From Anaerostipes hominis (ex Lee et al. 2021) (GTDB lineage Bacteria > Bacillota > Clostridia > Lachnospirales > Lachnospiraceae), in assembly GCF_002270485.1 (NCBI RefSeq), contig NZ_NQOG01000001.1, forward strand, positions 415,932 through 479,931: a DNA stretch of 64,000 nt, written 5' to 3'. Shown here piece after piece: positions 1-8,194 of this stretch; within the stretch, counting starts at the first letter, position 1; each line of letters starts with the position of its first letter. Both the position numbers and the translations under genes were made by a program. Below the pieces are notes generated by a model that did not search any database, was not told where the DNA came from, and was given only the letters and a program-made list of their open reading frames with translations.

Positions 1-393
1 CAGGAGAATTTCGGCCGGTTTCCCATCCTCTCTCTTCTGAGGCGTGATCTCCAATATCTTTTTGATCAGCCGTTCAATGGCTTTCCCAATATCCACCGGT
101 GTCAGCTGAAACCGGATCTTCAGATCGTTGGTACCCAGCATGAGTACCACGAGGTCCAAAGGCCCATGCGAATGGAGACAGGGCTCCAGGTAGGCAAAAC
201 CGTTTCTTCCAGGACGGATCTCATCTTCAAAGCAGGTGGTCCTTCCGTTGAGGCCTTCCGGGATCACCCTGGCCCGTCCCTCCATATTTTTCTCTAATAT
301 ACTCGTCCATCTCAAGTCATATGGATACCGGAAACCGTTTTCCGGGTTATAGCCGTATGTATTTGAATCTCCGTAACACAGAATTGTCTTCAT
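1..393 (-). CDS. SGNH/GDSL-family hydrolase, C-terminus beyond window edge
   Basis: The N-terminal 131 residues of an SGNH-hydrolase-fold esterase are visible and the gene runs off the left edge. The block I nucleophile motif GDSNTYGY is at residues 8-15 and the block III-like LGTNDLK lies near residue 100. Family members are usually 200-215 residues, so roughly the last 80 are missing, including the Asp-His dyad. The start at 393 is preceded by a good AAGGAGG site. Family proteins hydrolyse acyl or acetyl esters, often on carbohydrates; the substrate cannot be read here. It lies downstream of the amino-acid importer but is separated from it by a terminator. Confidence 0.85.
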   Translation of the reverse strand, partial: MKTILCYGDSNTYGYNPENGFRYPYDLRWTSILEKNMEGRARVIPEGLNGRTTCFEDEIRPGRNGFAYLEPCLHSHGPLDLVVLMLGTNDLKIRFQLTPVDIGKAIERLIKKILEITPQKREDGKPAEILL

Positions 394-409
394 GAGAAAC
401 CTCCTTATA

Positions 410-455
410 GAATAAAAACAGCCGCTTCTTATTTTCATATCATAAGAAGCGGTTG
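410..455 (-). terminator. Intrinsic terminator of the amino-acid importer operon
   Basis: An 11-bp perfect inverted repeat (422-432 and 442-452) lies just after the stop of the ATPase gene. On the minus strand it is followed by CTGTTTTTATT. This ends the three-gene importer transcript before the SGNH hydrolase gene. Confidence 0.85.
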
Positions 456-469
456 CTCTGTATCGTTTA

Positions 470-1219
470 TTATAATACCTGATTTAAGAAATTAATGGTT
501 CTTGGTTCCTTTGGATTGGCCAGCAGCTCATGCGGTTCTCCCTGTTCGACGATATATCCACCGTCCATGAAGATGATACGGTCCGCAACTTCTCTCGCAA
601 AGCCCATCTCATGTGTCACAACAACCATGGTCATTCCGTTTTTGGCCAGCTGTTTCATAACATTTAGAACTTCACCGACCATCTCCGGGTCCAGCGCGCT
701 GGTCGGCTCGTCAAACAGCATGATGTCAGGATGCATGGCAAGCGCTCTCGCAATCGCCACACGCTGTTTCTGTCCTCCGGAAAGCTGTGCCGGATAGACA
801 TCGGCCTTTTCTTCGAGTCCCACATCTTTCAGTAAGTTTCTTCCGACAGTCTTGGCTTCGTCCAATGTCATTTTCTTTAACTGTACCGGGGCCATTGTGA
901 TGTTTTCCAGTACGGTCTTGTGCGGGAACAGATTGAAGTGCTGGAATACCATGCCGATATTCTCTCTCACTTTGTTAATATCTGTACCCTTGTCCGTGAT
1001 GTCGAATCCGTCGACAACAACTTCTCCGCCAGTGATAGTTTCAAGGCGATTAAGGCACCTTAAAAATGTACTCTTTCCGGAACCGGAAGGTCCGATCAGA
1101 CATACGACCTCTCCGTCTGCGACTTCCAGATCCATTCCTTTTAATACCTCTAACTCACCGAAACTCTTGACCAGCCCTTTTACTTGAACCTTCACTTTTT
1201 TATTATCTTTATTTTCCAT
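470..1219 (-). CDS. glnQ: Polar amino-acid ABC transporter, ATP-binding subunit
   Basis: This is the cytoplasmic ATPase that powers a PAAT-family amino-acid importer. Walker [10 protein letters not shown], the signature LSGGQKQR and Walker [15 protein letters not shown] are all present, followed by the H-loop [10 protein letters not shown]. The length of 249 residues is typical. I start at 1219 (MENKDNKK) because AAGGAAG lies 7 nt upstream; an earlier in-frame ATG at 1240 has no such site. The start overlaps the permease stop by 11 nt, so the two are translationally coupled. Substrate specificity (glutamine, cystine or other) cannot be decided from this subunit. Confidence 0.9.
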   Translation of the reverse strand: MENKDNKKVKVQVKGLVKSFGELEVLKGMDLEVADGEVVCLIGPSGSGKSTFLRCLNRLETITGGEVVVDGFDITDKGTDINKVRENIGMVFQHFNLFPHKTVLENITMAPVQLKKMTLDEAKTVGRNLLKDVGLEEKADVYPAQLSGGQKQRVAIARALAMHPDIMLFDEPTSALDPEMVGEVLNVMKQLAKNGMTMVVVTHEMGFAREVADRIIFMDGGYIVEQGEPHELLANPKEPRTINFLNQVL

Positions 1220-1892
1220 AAGACAACTTCCTTTCCACAATATTTGCCACCTTAGAAAGGATGGTGCAGATCACCAGGTAATAGATAGCTGCCATCACAT
1301 AAATGCTCATGACAGAGGTCGGCTCGTTCGCCGTAATGATCTGGCTGTTCATCGTAAGTTCCCGGATACCGATGGCATACACCAGAGAGGTATCCTTAAT
1401 GGAAATAATGAACTGGTTAATGATAGAAGGAAGCATTGTCCTGATCGCCTGCGGAAGAATGACCTTTGACATGGCCTTTCCGTAAGGCAGTCCGAGGCTT
1501 CTTGCCGCCTCCATCTGGCCCTTGTCCACAGACTCGATCCCCCCGCGGACGATCTCAGCCATATATGCGCCGGCATTTAAACTGAGGGCTACTACGGCAG
1601 CCATAAAAGGACCTCCGAAATCATCCCAGTTTAAATCCATAGGCTGCAGAAAGGCTCCCGCCACTCCGTAGTACATGATAAATACCTGTACGACAAGAGG
1701 AGTTCCCCGGATAATATCTACGTAAATCTTGCAGATAATATTCAGTATCTTGTTTTTTGATACGCTGAACATACCAAAGATAATACCGATGATGCTGGCA
1801 CAGATCAGAGAAGCCAGGGCAAGCTGCAGTGTCAGTCCCAGCGCCGTCGAGAATGACGGAAAATACTGTTGAAATAGTTCTATAAAGTTCAT
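1209..1892 (-). CDS. Polar amino-acid ABC transporter, permease subunit
   Basis: This is a HisM/GlnP-family inner-membrane permease of 227 residues with about five hydrophobic segments. The conserved cytoplasmic EAA loop ([20 protein letters not shown], about residues 131-150) contacts the ATPase. Near the N-terminus [10 protein letters not shown] is the usual family motif. It is encoded between the binding protein and the ATPase, the standard order for this family, and as a single permease it probably works as a homodimer. Confidence is high for the family and low for the substrate. Confidence 0.92.
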   Translation of the reverse strand: MNFIELFQQYFPSFSTALGLTLQLALASLICASIIGIIFGMFSVSKNKILNIICKIYVDIIRGTPLVVQVFIMYYGVAGAFLQPMDLNWDDFGGPFMAAVVALSLNAGAYMAEIVRGGIESVDKGQMEAARSLGLPYGKAMSKVILPQAIRTMLPSIINQFIISIKDTSLVYAIGIRELTMNSQIITANEPTSVMSIYVMAAIYYLVICTILSKVANIVERKLSYGK

Positions 1893-1903
1893 AATCTGTC
1901 CGC

Positions 1904-2710
1904 CTACTTAGTCTTTGTATATTTATCTACAATTTCCTGATATTTTCCGTTGTCTTTAATCTTCTTTAATCCGCTGTTAAACTTCTCTACGAGTTCAGAG
2001 TTTTTGCCCTTCTTTACAGCAAATCCATACTGGCTTCCGCTCTCGGATGTGAAAGCTACCTGTAATTTCAGATTCTTCTGCCCAATCTGATAAGAGATGA
2101 CCGGGAAATCTTCAAAGCATGCGGCTGCATTTCCTGTCAGCACTGCCTGGTACATTGTCGGTGAATCCTTGAACTGTCTTACTTTATAGCCATACTTTTC
2201 AGCATTTTCATTGGCATATGTGGCACCTACCGTACCTACTTTTGCTGCCACTGTCTTTCCTTTCAGGCTGGAAAGTGCTTCTTTTTCTGCTTTTTTCTTG
2301 TCTTTAATATTATCAAATGTCTTTCCGCCTTTTTTTACAGCGAAAGCGACTTTGGAATCATAGTAAGCTTCAGAAAAATCGTATTTCTGCTTTCTTTCCT
2401 TGGTTATAGACATACCGGCGATCATTGCGTCGCTCTGTCCGGACTCTACAGAAGCCATGGCAGCATCGAAACCAACCGCTGTCACTTTGTACTTGAATCC
2501 TTCTTCTTTTGCAATCGCATCTAATAAATCAAGGTCGATCCCTACACGGTTACCATCCTTATCCTCAAATTCAAATGGTGTAAATGTTGTGTCAGATGCA
2601 ATCTTATATGTCTTTTCCTTGGAGTCTTTCTTATTTCCGCCGCCGCATGCAACCAGGCTGATCCCCATGACAGCTGCGAGACCTACTGCTAAAACTTTTT
2701 TCAATCTCAT
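1904..2710 (-). CDS. Amino-acid ABC transporter substrate-binding lipoprotein
   Basis: This is the extracellular solute receptor of the importer, 268 residues of the SBP_bac_3 family. The signal peptide ends in the lipobox LVAC at about residues 19-22, followed by a Gly/Lys-rich linker, so it is lipid-anchored outside the membrane. The mature part starts with the typical IASDTTFTPFEFEDKDG segment. The start has AGGAGG nine bases upstream. It is the first gene of a binding protein-permease-ATPase operon. Family members bind glutamine, arginine, cystine and others; I cannot choose among them. Confidence 0.92.
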   Translation of the reverse strand: MRLKKVLAVGLAAVMGISLVACGGGNKKDSKEKTYKIASDTTFTPFEFEDKDGNRVGIDLDLLDAIAKEEGFKYKVTAVGFDAAMASVESGQSDAMIAGMSITKERKQKYDFSEAYYDSKVAFAVKKGGKTFDNIKDKKKAEKEALSSLKGKTVAAKVGTVGATYANENAEKYGYKVRQFKDSPTMYQAVLTGNAAACFEDFPVISYQIGQKNLKLQVAFTSESGSQYGFAVKKGKNSELVEKFNSGLKKIKDNGKYQEIVDKYTKTK

Positions 2711-2783
2711 TCCTTTTTCCTCCTAAATGATAATATTCGTGCCTTTTCGTTTTGAAAAAGTACACACTAATGGATATTATATC

Positions 2784-3755
2784 TTATTTTGAAGAATTGG
2801 TCAAACTCTCTTCAATTTCGTCCCTTAGAGAAGGTTTTTCGTCCGCGGCCACTTCCGTGATGGATTTCACCAGTCCTGCGATTCCCTGGATCTCAGATGG
2901 GACAATGATCTTCGTAGCTTTTCCGTCTGCCGCCTTTGCAAATGCTTCCAGGCTCTTTAACTGGAGTACCGCATTATCTGGGGAGGCTTTCTTTAAGAAT
3001 TCAATACCGTCTGCGTTAGCCTTCTGGATCTGTTTGATCGCTTCCGCCTGTCCCTCAGACTCCCTGATGGTCGCTTCTTTATTCGCCTCTGCACGGAGGA
3101 TCGCAGATTCTTTGTCACCCTCTGCTTCCAGGATCACTGATTCCTTATGGCCTTCTGCGCGGAGGATGGCGGATTTCTTTTCACCTTCCGCACGGAGGAT
3201 CGCTTCTCTTCGCTCCCTCTCCGCCTTCATCTGTTTTTCCATGGCATCCTGGATCGCTGACGGCGGAATGATGTTCTTTAATTCCACCCGGTTGACTTTG
3301 ATTCCCCATGGGTCTGTCGCTTCATCTAAAGTAGCACGCATCTTCGTATTAATAGTTTCTCTGGATGTCAATGTCTGGTCAAGCTCCAGGTCACCGATGA
3401 TATTTCTCAATGTTGTAGCTGTCAGATTTTCGATGGCCATGATCGGATTCTCAACTCCATATGAATAAAGCTTTGGATCTGTGATCTGAAAATAGACGAC
3501 TGTATCAATCTGCATGGTGACATTGTCTTTTGTGATAACCGGCTGAGGTGGAAAATCCACAACCTGTTCCTTCAGGTTTACTCTTCTTGCCACTCGGTCA
3601 ATGAACGGGACCTTGATATGAAGCCCTACAGACCACGTTTCCTTGAATGCTCCCAGACGTTCCACCACATAGGCATTTGCCTGCGGAACGATCCGGATGC
3701 TGGAAAGCATCGCCATGATGATAATGAAAAATAAGATCAATAATAAAATAAACAT
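2784..3755 (-). CDS. SPFH/Band 7 membrane protein (QmcA/stomatin-like)
   Basis: This 323-residue protein has one N-terminal transmembrane segment (about residues 2-20), then an SPFH domain beginning IVPQANAYVVERLGAF. A long charged coiled coil follows with a repeated pattern (EAILRAEGEKKSAILRAEGH and similar, about residues 180-250), typical of stomatin/QmcA proteins. Such proteins form membrane-associated oligomeric cages or rafts. It is downstream of an NfeD-family gene, the pairing usually seen for SPFH proteins; the two genes are 10 nt apart. RBS AGGAGG supports the start. Confidence 0.9.
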   Translation of the reverse strand: MFILLLILFFIIIMAMLSSIRIVPQANAYVVERLGAFKETWSVGLHIKVPFIDRVARRVNLKEQVVDFPPQPVITKDNVTMQIDTVVYFQITDPKLYSYGVENPIMAIENLTATTLRNIIGDLELDQTLTSRETINTKMRATLDEATDPWGIKVNRVELKNIIPPSAIQDAMEKQMKAERERREAILRAEGEKKSAILRAEGHKESVILEAEGDKESAILRAEANKEATIRESEGQAEAIKQIQKANADGIEFLKKASPDNAVLQLKSLEAFAKAADGKATKIIVPSEIQGIAGLVKSITEVAADEKPSLRDEIEESLTNSSK

Positions 3756-3765
3756 TCTGCACCTC

Positions 3766-4191
3766 CTACTTCTTGCTCACGATTAGTTTCACACCTTTAA
3801 TTTCCTCTACGATTACCTCTGTCTCTTCCGGGATTTCCTCATCATCGGCAGAACGCGCCGTCCAATCCATACCCTGGATGTAGACCATTCCCTGGCCTTT
3901 AATATTGATGATTCTTTTTTTAACAATACCTGTCTTCCCAATCAGGCTCTCTGCATTGGTCTTTTCTGTCTTGCTGTTCAGATATTTTTTGGCCCACGGC
4001 CTTGCAAATACAAAAACGACACAGGAAACTGCCGCGGCCAGGATCAACTGCCCGAAAAATGGCAGGCCCAGTCCCGCGCCGATGGCTGCTGCCAAAGACC
4101 CGACCGCAAACCAGATGCTCGTAAGTCCCAGGGTCAATATCTCCAACAAGAGGAAAACAGCGACCGCTATCAACCAGTATACCATATACAT
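3766..4191 (-). CDS. NfeD-family membrane protein
   Basis: This is a short NfeD protein of 141 residues with an N-terminal hydrophobic region of two to three helices, a cytoplasmic linker and a C-terminal OB-fold-like domain (GKTGIVKKRI onwards). NfeD proteins accompany SPFH proteins and are thought to modulate their membrane assemblies, and the SPFH gene follows directly. It lacks the ClpP-type protease domain of long NfeD proteins. The start at 4191 has GGAGG nine bases upstream and lies two bases after the preceding stop, so the three genes from 4967 to 2784 likely form one transcript. Confidence 0.85.
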   Translation of the reverse strand: MYMVYWLIAVAVFLLLEILTLGLTSIWFAVGSLAAAIGAGLGLPFFGQLILAAAVSCVVFVFARPWAKKYLNSKTEKTNAESLIGKTGIVKKRIINIKGQGMVYIQGMDWTARSADDEEIPEETEVIVEEIKGVKLIVSKK

Positions 4192-4193
4192 AA

Positions 4194-4967
4194 TCAGCTA
4201 CCTCCTTTTCTCTGCCTCCTGGCCTCATACATGAGAAGTCCTCCGGCCATAGCTGCATTTAATGATTCGACCTGGCCTTCCATCGGGATCCTGATCCTCT
4301 TATCTGCCAAAGCCGCAATTCGGTCTGTCAGCCCATTCCCTTCGTTGCCTATGAGAAATGCACTGATTTTATCATAGCATTCATCCGTGTAATCTGAACC
4401 GTCCAGATGCGCCGCGTAAACATGAATGGAACGCTGCTTTAACAGTTCCACTATCTCAGCCAGATCCTCCACATAACAAAACGGCACCCGGAAGATGGAA
4501 CCCATAGTAGAGCGTATGACTTTTGGGTTGTAGATATCCACCGTATCTTTACTCATGATGACACAGCAGACTCCTGCTCCTTCTCCGGTCCTGATCAATG
4601 TCCCCAGATTTCCCGGATCCTGTAGGTTCTCCAGCAAAAGAATGCTGTTGCCGTCCCTTTTGAATATTTCAGAAATCGGGGTCTGCTCCATTCTCACCAG
4701 GGAAAGAATCCCCTGGGGTGTCTCTGTATCAGAGATCTCACGGAAAACTTGGGGAGATACCTCCTCAAAAGAAATTCCCCGGAGTATTTCTCTATGCTCC
4801 TTTATAAAATCACTGGAGACAAATACTTTTTCTCTCCGGTCCTCCGGTATCTCCCGAAACATGCGGAGTCCCTCAATAACAAACAGTCCGGTCTTTTTTC
4901 TCTCTCTGGAACTTTTCAGTAATTTTACCACCTGTTTGATCTGTTTATTCTGTGATGTTGTAATCAT
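4194..4967 (-). CDS. TrmH/SpoU-family rRNA 2'-O-methyltransferase
   Basis: This 257-residue SPOUT methyltransferase has an N-terminal substrate-binding domain (SpoU_sub_bind-like) and a C-terminal knotted domain. Motif 1 LENLQDPGNLGTLIRTGEGA, motif 2 FLIGNEGNGL and motif 3 IPMEGQVESLNAAMAGGLLM are all intact. Members methylate ribose 2'-OH in rRNA or tRNA using SAM; B. subtilis YsgA is a likely relative, but the target base is not inferable. It starts at 4967 with GGAG eight bases upstream and is tightly linked to nfeD-like and SPFH genes without an obvious functional link. Confidence 0.9.
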   Translation of the reverse strand: MITTSQNKQIKQVVKLLKSSRERKKTGLFVIEGLRMFREIPEDRREKVFVSSDFIKEHREILRGISFEEVSPQVFREISDTETPQGILSLVRMEQTPISEIFKRDGNSILLLENLQDPGNLGTLIRTGEGAGVCCVIMSKDTVDIYNPKVIRSTMGSIFRVPFCYVEDLAEIVELLKQRSIHVYAAHLDGSDYTDECYDKISAFLIGNEGNGLTDRIAALADKRIRIPMEGQVESLNAAMAGGLLMYEARRQRKGGS

Positions 4968-5028
4968 AAGTTTTTCTCCACTATCTAAAGCCGGTACAGG
5001 AAAACCCCAGTCCGGACATCACTTCCAT

Positions 5029-5673
5029 TTATCTAAGCTTGATCAAATCTTCTTTATTTCCAATCACAATCAGGCTGTCGCGCTCATTTAATATCTGGTC
5101 TGGATCCGGCGCCCCGTTAAAATCTTCTCCACTATGGATGGCCACAACATTGATGTTATATTTCCCACGGATATCCAGCTGGCGCAGATTTTTCCCAACC
5201 CAGCCTTTTTTCAGATGGATTTCCACGATACTGGTCTTGGATGACAGGTCAAACAGGTCCATCACTTTTCCACTCACAAGATTGTAGGCAGTCCTGGCAC
5301 CCATTTCCTCCTCAGGATACACCACCTCATCGGCTCCGATCCGCTTCAGGATCTCTCCTTTCAGTCTGCCGTCAGCCTTGGCGAGGATATACGGAACACC
5401 GATCTCCTTTGCGATCATCAGTGCCATAACACTGGCTTCCAGACTTTCCGCAGTGGCAATGACCACCCCGTCCATCTCCTCCAAACCGATGCTGTTCATC
5501 ACTTCCATATCGGTGACATCCGCGCAGACTGCACAGGTAACATAATCCACAATATCCCTGACCAATTCTTCCTTCTGGTCTACTGCCAGCACTTCCGCCC
5601 CATCTTTCATCAGATTTAAGGCCACACTCTTGCCAAATTTACCAAGCCCAAGCACTGCATATGATTTTCCCAT
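5029..5673 (-). CDS. ktrA: Ktr/Trk potassium uptake regulatory subunit
   Basis: This is a cytoplasmic RCK protein of 214 residues, the gating ring partner of the KtrB channel. The RCK_N Rossmann domain begins YAVLGLGKFGKSVA, with the acidic end of beta-2 AVDQKEE, and an RCK_C domain follows (about residues 135-214, LKKGWVGKNLRQLDIRGKY). Binding of ATP/ADP and cyclic di-AMP controls KtrA in Firmicutes; that is family knowledge, not seen here. It is 23 nt downstream of the channel gene, in the same transcript. Confidence 0.92.
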   Translation of the reverse strand: MGKSYAVLGLGKFGKSVALNLMKDGAEVLAVDQKEELVRDIVDYVTCAVCADVTDMEVMNSIGLEEMDGVVIATAESLEASVMALMIAKEIGVPYILAKADGRLKGEILKRIGADEVVYPEEEMGARTAYNLVSGKVMDLFDLSSKTSIVEIHLKKGWVGKNLRQLDIRGKYNINVVAIHSGEDFNGAPDPDQILNERDSLIVIGNKEDLIKLR

Positions 5674-5696
5674 TATCCTTACTCCTTTATATGCTT

Positions 5697-7055
5697 TTAT
5701 CCTAAAATAATATCTTCTTCCGGATACGCTGCCAATACTTTCTTTTTACCCCGGACTGCAAATCCCACTGCCAAAGAGACAGGACCGACCCTTCCCAGAT
5801 ACATGGTGACGATGATCGCCAGCCTTCCGATCACACTCAAATCCGGTGTCAGTCCCTTGCTAAGACCCACGGTTCCAAGTGCGGAGACACATTCATAACA
5901 TGTATCCATAAAGGATGCGGTGTCAGATACCAGTACGATCAAAATAGAAGACAACAGTACAATCAGATTGACACAAATGATCGTCAGTGCCTTTGGTATA
6001 ACATGCATTGGTATGGTTCTCTTAAATATATGGATCGCTCCCTCCTGCTTGACCGTTACGAGCACACAGTAAACCAAAACAACAAATGTGACCGTCTTAA
6101 CTCCGCCTGCTGTTCCCACAGGAGAGCCTCCGATGAACATAAGAATCATAGAGATCAGAGAGGAGCCCTCGGTCAGCGCCGCCTGGGGAACAGTCTCAAA
6201 TCCCGCCGTTCTTACTGTGACAGACTGAAACATCGATGCCATAAGCTTATTGCCAAGAGAAAGGTTTCCTATTGTTTTAGTATTTGCATATTCAAAGATA
6301 AAAATAAATACGGTACCGATAAAAATTAAAATCACTGTGGTGGACAATACGATCTTAGAGTGAAGTCTCAGTTTTCCGAAAGCTCTGCGAAGCGGGAATT
6401 CCCTATGGATCAGTTCCCTGAATACCCGTAGCAAGTCCCTCCAAACGATAAAACCGAGGCCTCCTAAAATGATCAGCCCCATGACAGTAAAATTCACTAC
6501 TGGGTTTGTAATGTAGCTTCTGAGACTATCCATCTGCACGATATCGATCCCTGCGTTGCAAAAAGCGGAAATAGAGTTAAAAACAGATGCCCATATGCCG
6601 TATTTTACACCGAATTCCGGAATAAACTGTGTTGCAAATAATGCCGCTCCGATCCCTTCTATAATAAAAGTCCCCTTTAAAATCTTGCGGACCAGTTCTA
6701 TGAGACCGGACATTGTATTCAAGCTGAAGGACTCCTGAATCAGGATTCTGTTTTTCATTGTCAGCTTTTTCTTCAGAAACAAGAACATTCCTGTGGTGAA
6801 TGTGATAACACCCAGACCTCCCAGCTGTATCAGCACCAGGATCACCAACTGTCCGAAAGTACTCCAGTAAGTCATCGTTGTCTCCACCACCAGCCCGGTG
6901 ACACACACAGATGTTGTGGATGTAAACAATGCGTCAATATAAGGCGTGGCGTGGCCGTTCCTTGACGCGATCGGCAATGTCAGCAGCACAGACCCAATCA
7001 GTATGACAAATAAGAATCCAAATAATATAATATGGACCGGCTTAATCTTCTTCAT
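5697..7055 (-). CDS. ktrB: Ktr/Trk-type potassium transporter, membrane subunit
   Basis: This 452-residue SKT-superfamily channel subunit has four M1-P-M2 repeats. Selectivity-filter Gly residues are seen in TTSTSVCVTGL (first pore loop) and the later SAFCNAGID, VRTAGFE and SALGTVGLSKG segments. It forms the potassium pore with the KtrA ring encoded next. The length fits KtrB (about 445) better than TrkH. It starts at 7055, directly below the pfkA terminator, so it probably has its own promoter in the short gap. Confidence 0.92.
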   Translation of the reverse strand: MKKIKPVHIILFGFLFVILIGSVLLTLPIASRNGHATPYIDALFTSTTSVCVTGLVVETTMTYWSTFGQLVILVLIQLGGLGVITFTTGMFLFLKKKLTMKNRILIQESFSLNTMSGLIELVRKILKGTFIIEGIGAALFATQFIPEFGVKYGIWASVFNSISAFCNAGIDIVQMDSLRSYITNPVVNFTVMGLIILGGLGFIVWRDLLRVFRELIHREFPLRRAFGKLRLHSKIVLSTTVILIFIGTVFIFIFEYANTKTIGNLSLGNKLMASMFQSVTVRTAGFETVPQAALTEGSSLISMILMFIGGSPVGTAGGVKTVTFVVLVYCVLVTVKQEGAIHIFKRTIPMHVIPKALTIICVNLIVLLSSILIVLVSDTASFMDTCYECVSALGTVGLSKGLTPDLSVIGRLAIIVTMYLGRVGPVSLAVGFAVRGKKKVLAAYPEEDIILG

Positions 7056-7081
7056 TCCCTTTCATTTCTCCTTATATACAG

Positions 7082-7110
7082 AAAAAGCCATCTTTAAAAG
7101 ATCGCTTTTT
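7082..7110 (-). terminator. Intrinsic terminator after pfkA
   Basis: The inverted repeat AAAAAGC/GCTTTTT encloses ATCTTT/AAAGAT, with a T-run on the minus strand 12 nt after the pfkA stop. It separates the dnaE-pfkA transcript from ktrBA. Confidence 0.85.
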
Positions 7111-7123
7111 CCATAAAATCTTT

Positions 7124-8113
7124 TTATTTTCCAAGTAAATGGGCAATCTGTAATTGATAGTCATCCACATGCTTTTCCATTGCCAGACCCTCGTCCATAT
7201 CGATGTCCATGAACTTTCCGTTCTGATATCCGACGATACGGTTGCTCTTTCCTGCACATAAAAGATCCACTGCATAGGCTCCCATCATAGAAGCATACAC
7301 CCTGTCTTTTGCTGTAGGGCTTCCGCCTCGCTGCATGTGACCTAAGATCGTAGCTCTTGTCTCAATTCCTGTAGCTGCCTCGATCCTCTTGGCCATGCCG
7401 TAGGAATGTCCAACACCTTCCGCATTAATGATCATATGATGAGTCTTTCCTAACGCTCTGTTCCTGAGCAGATGTTCGATGATCTGCTGCTCTAACTTCG
7501 GCATGTTGCCGTCAAAGCTTTCCGGGATCAGGATATCTTCCGCTCCGGTTGCCATTCCGCACCACAGTGCGATATATCCGGCGCCGCGTCCCATTACCTC
7601 AACGATACTGCAGCGCTCGTGGGATGTGGATGTGTCCCTGATCTTATCAATGGCTTCCATCGCCGTGTTGACTGCTGTATCAAATCCGATGGTATACTCG
7701 GTACATGCGATGTCAAGGTCGATGGTGCCGGGAATTCCGATGGTGTTGATCCCAAGTTCCGCAAGTCTCTGCGCTCCCTGGAAAGAACCGTCTCCACCGA
7801 TGACAACAAGTCCGTCGATTCCCTGTTCGCGGCACACCTCTGCGCCTCTCTTCTGTCCTTCCGGTGTCTTAAACTCATCACAGCGGGCAGTAAATAAGAT
7901 GGTTCCTCCCCGTGAAATACTATCTGCAGTGTGTCTTGAAGTCAGATCGATGATATCTTCATTCAATAAACCATTATATCCTTTTCTGATACCCTTTACA
8001 TTTAAACCGCGCTCTAAACCGACTCTAACGACTGCTCTTGTGGCAGCGTTCATTGCGGGTGCATCCCCTCCGCTGGTCAGTACTCCAATTGTTCTTACTT
8101 TCGGTGTTCCCAT
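7124..8113 (-). CDS. pfkA: ATP-dependent 6-phosphofructokinase
   Basis: This enzyme phosphorylates fructose 6-phosphate to the 1,6-bisphosphate in glycolysis. It has 329 residues, close to bacterial PfkA. Seen: GVLTSGGDAPAMNA at the N-terminus, VIGGDGSFQGA with Gly rather than Asp after GGD (ATP-type, not pyrophosphate-type), and the catalytic PGTID loop. The loop reads TIDLD instead of the usual TIDND, a conservative oddity beside the catalytic Asp. I start at 8113 because GGAGG lies just upstream; the ATG at 8128 overlaps that site. Its position downstream of dnaE is common in Firmicutes. Confidence 0.93.
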   Translation of the reverse strand: MGTPKVRTIGVLTSGGDAPAMNAATRAVVRVGLERGLNVKGIRKGYNGLLNEDIIDLTSRHTADSISRGGTILFTARCDEFKTPEGQKRGAEVCREQGIDGLVVIGGDGSFQGAQRLAELGINTIGIPGTIDLDIACTEYTIGFDTAVNTAMEAIDKIRDTSTSHERCSIVEVMGRGAGYIALWCGMATGAEDILIPESFDGNMPKLEQQIIEHLLRNRALGKTHHMIINAEGVGHSYGMAKRIEAATGIETRATILGHMQRGGSPTAKDRVYASMMGAYAVDLLCAGKSNRIVGYQNGKFMDIDMDEGLAMEKHVDDYQLQIAHLLGK

Positions 8114-8194
8114 GTTAAAATCCTCCAAATAATAGCATAAAATTATATTTTGTTAGACTCATTTTAATGCATTTGTTAAAGATTTTCAATATAA

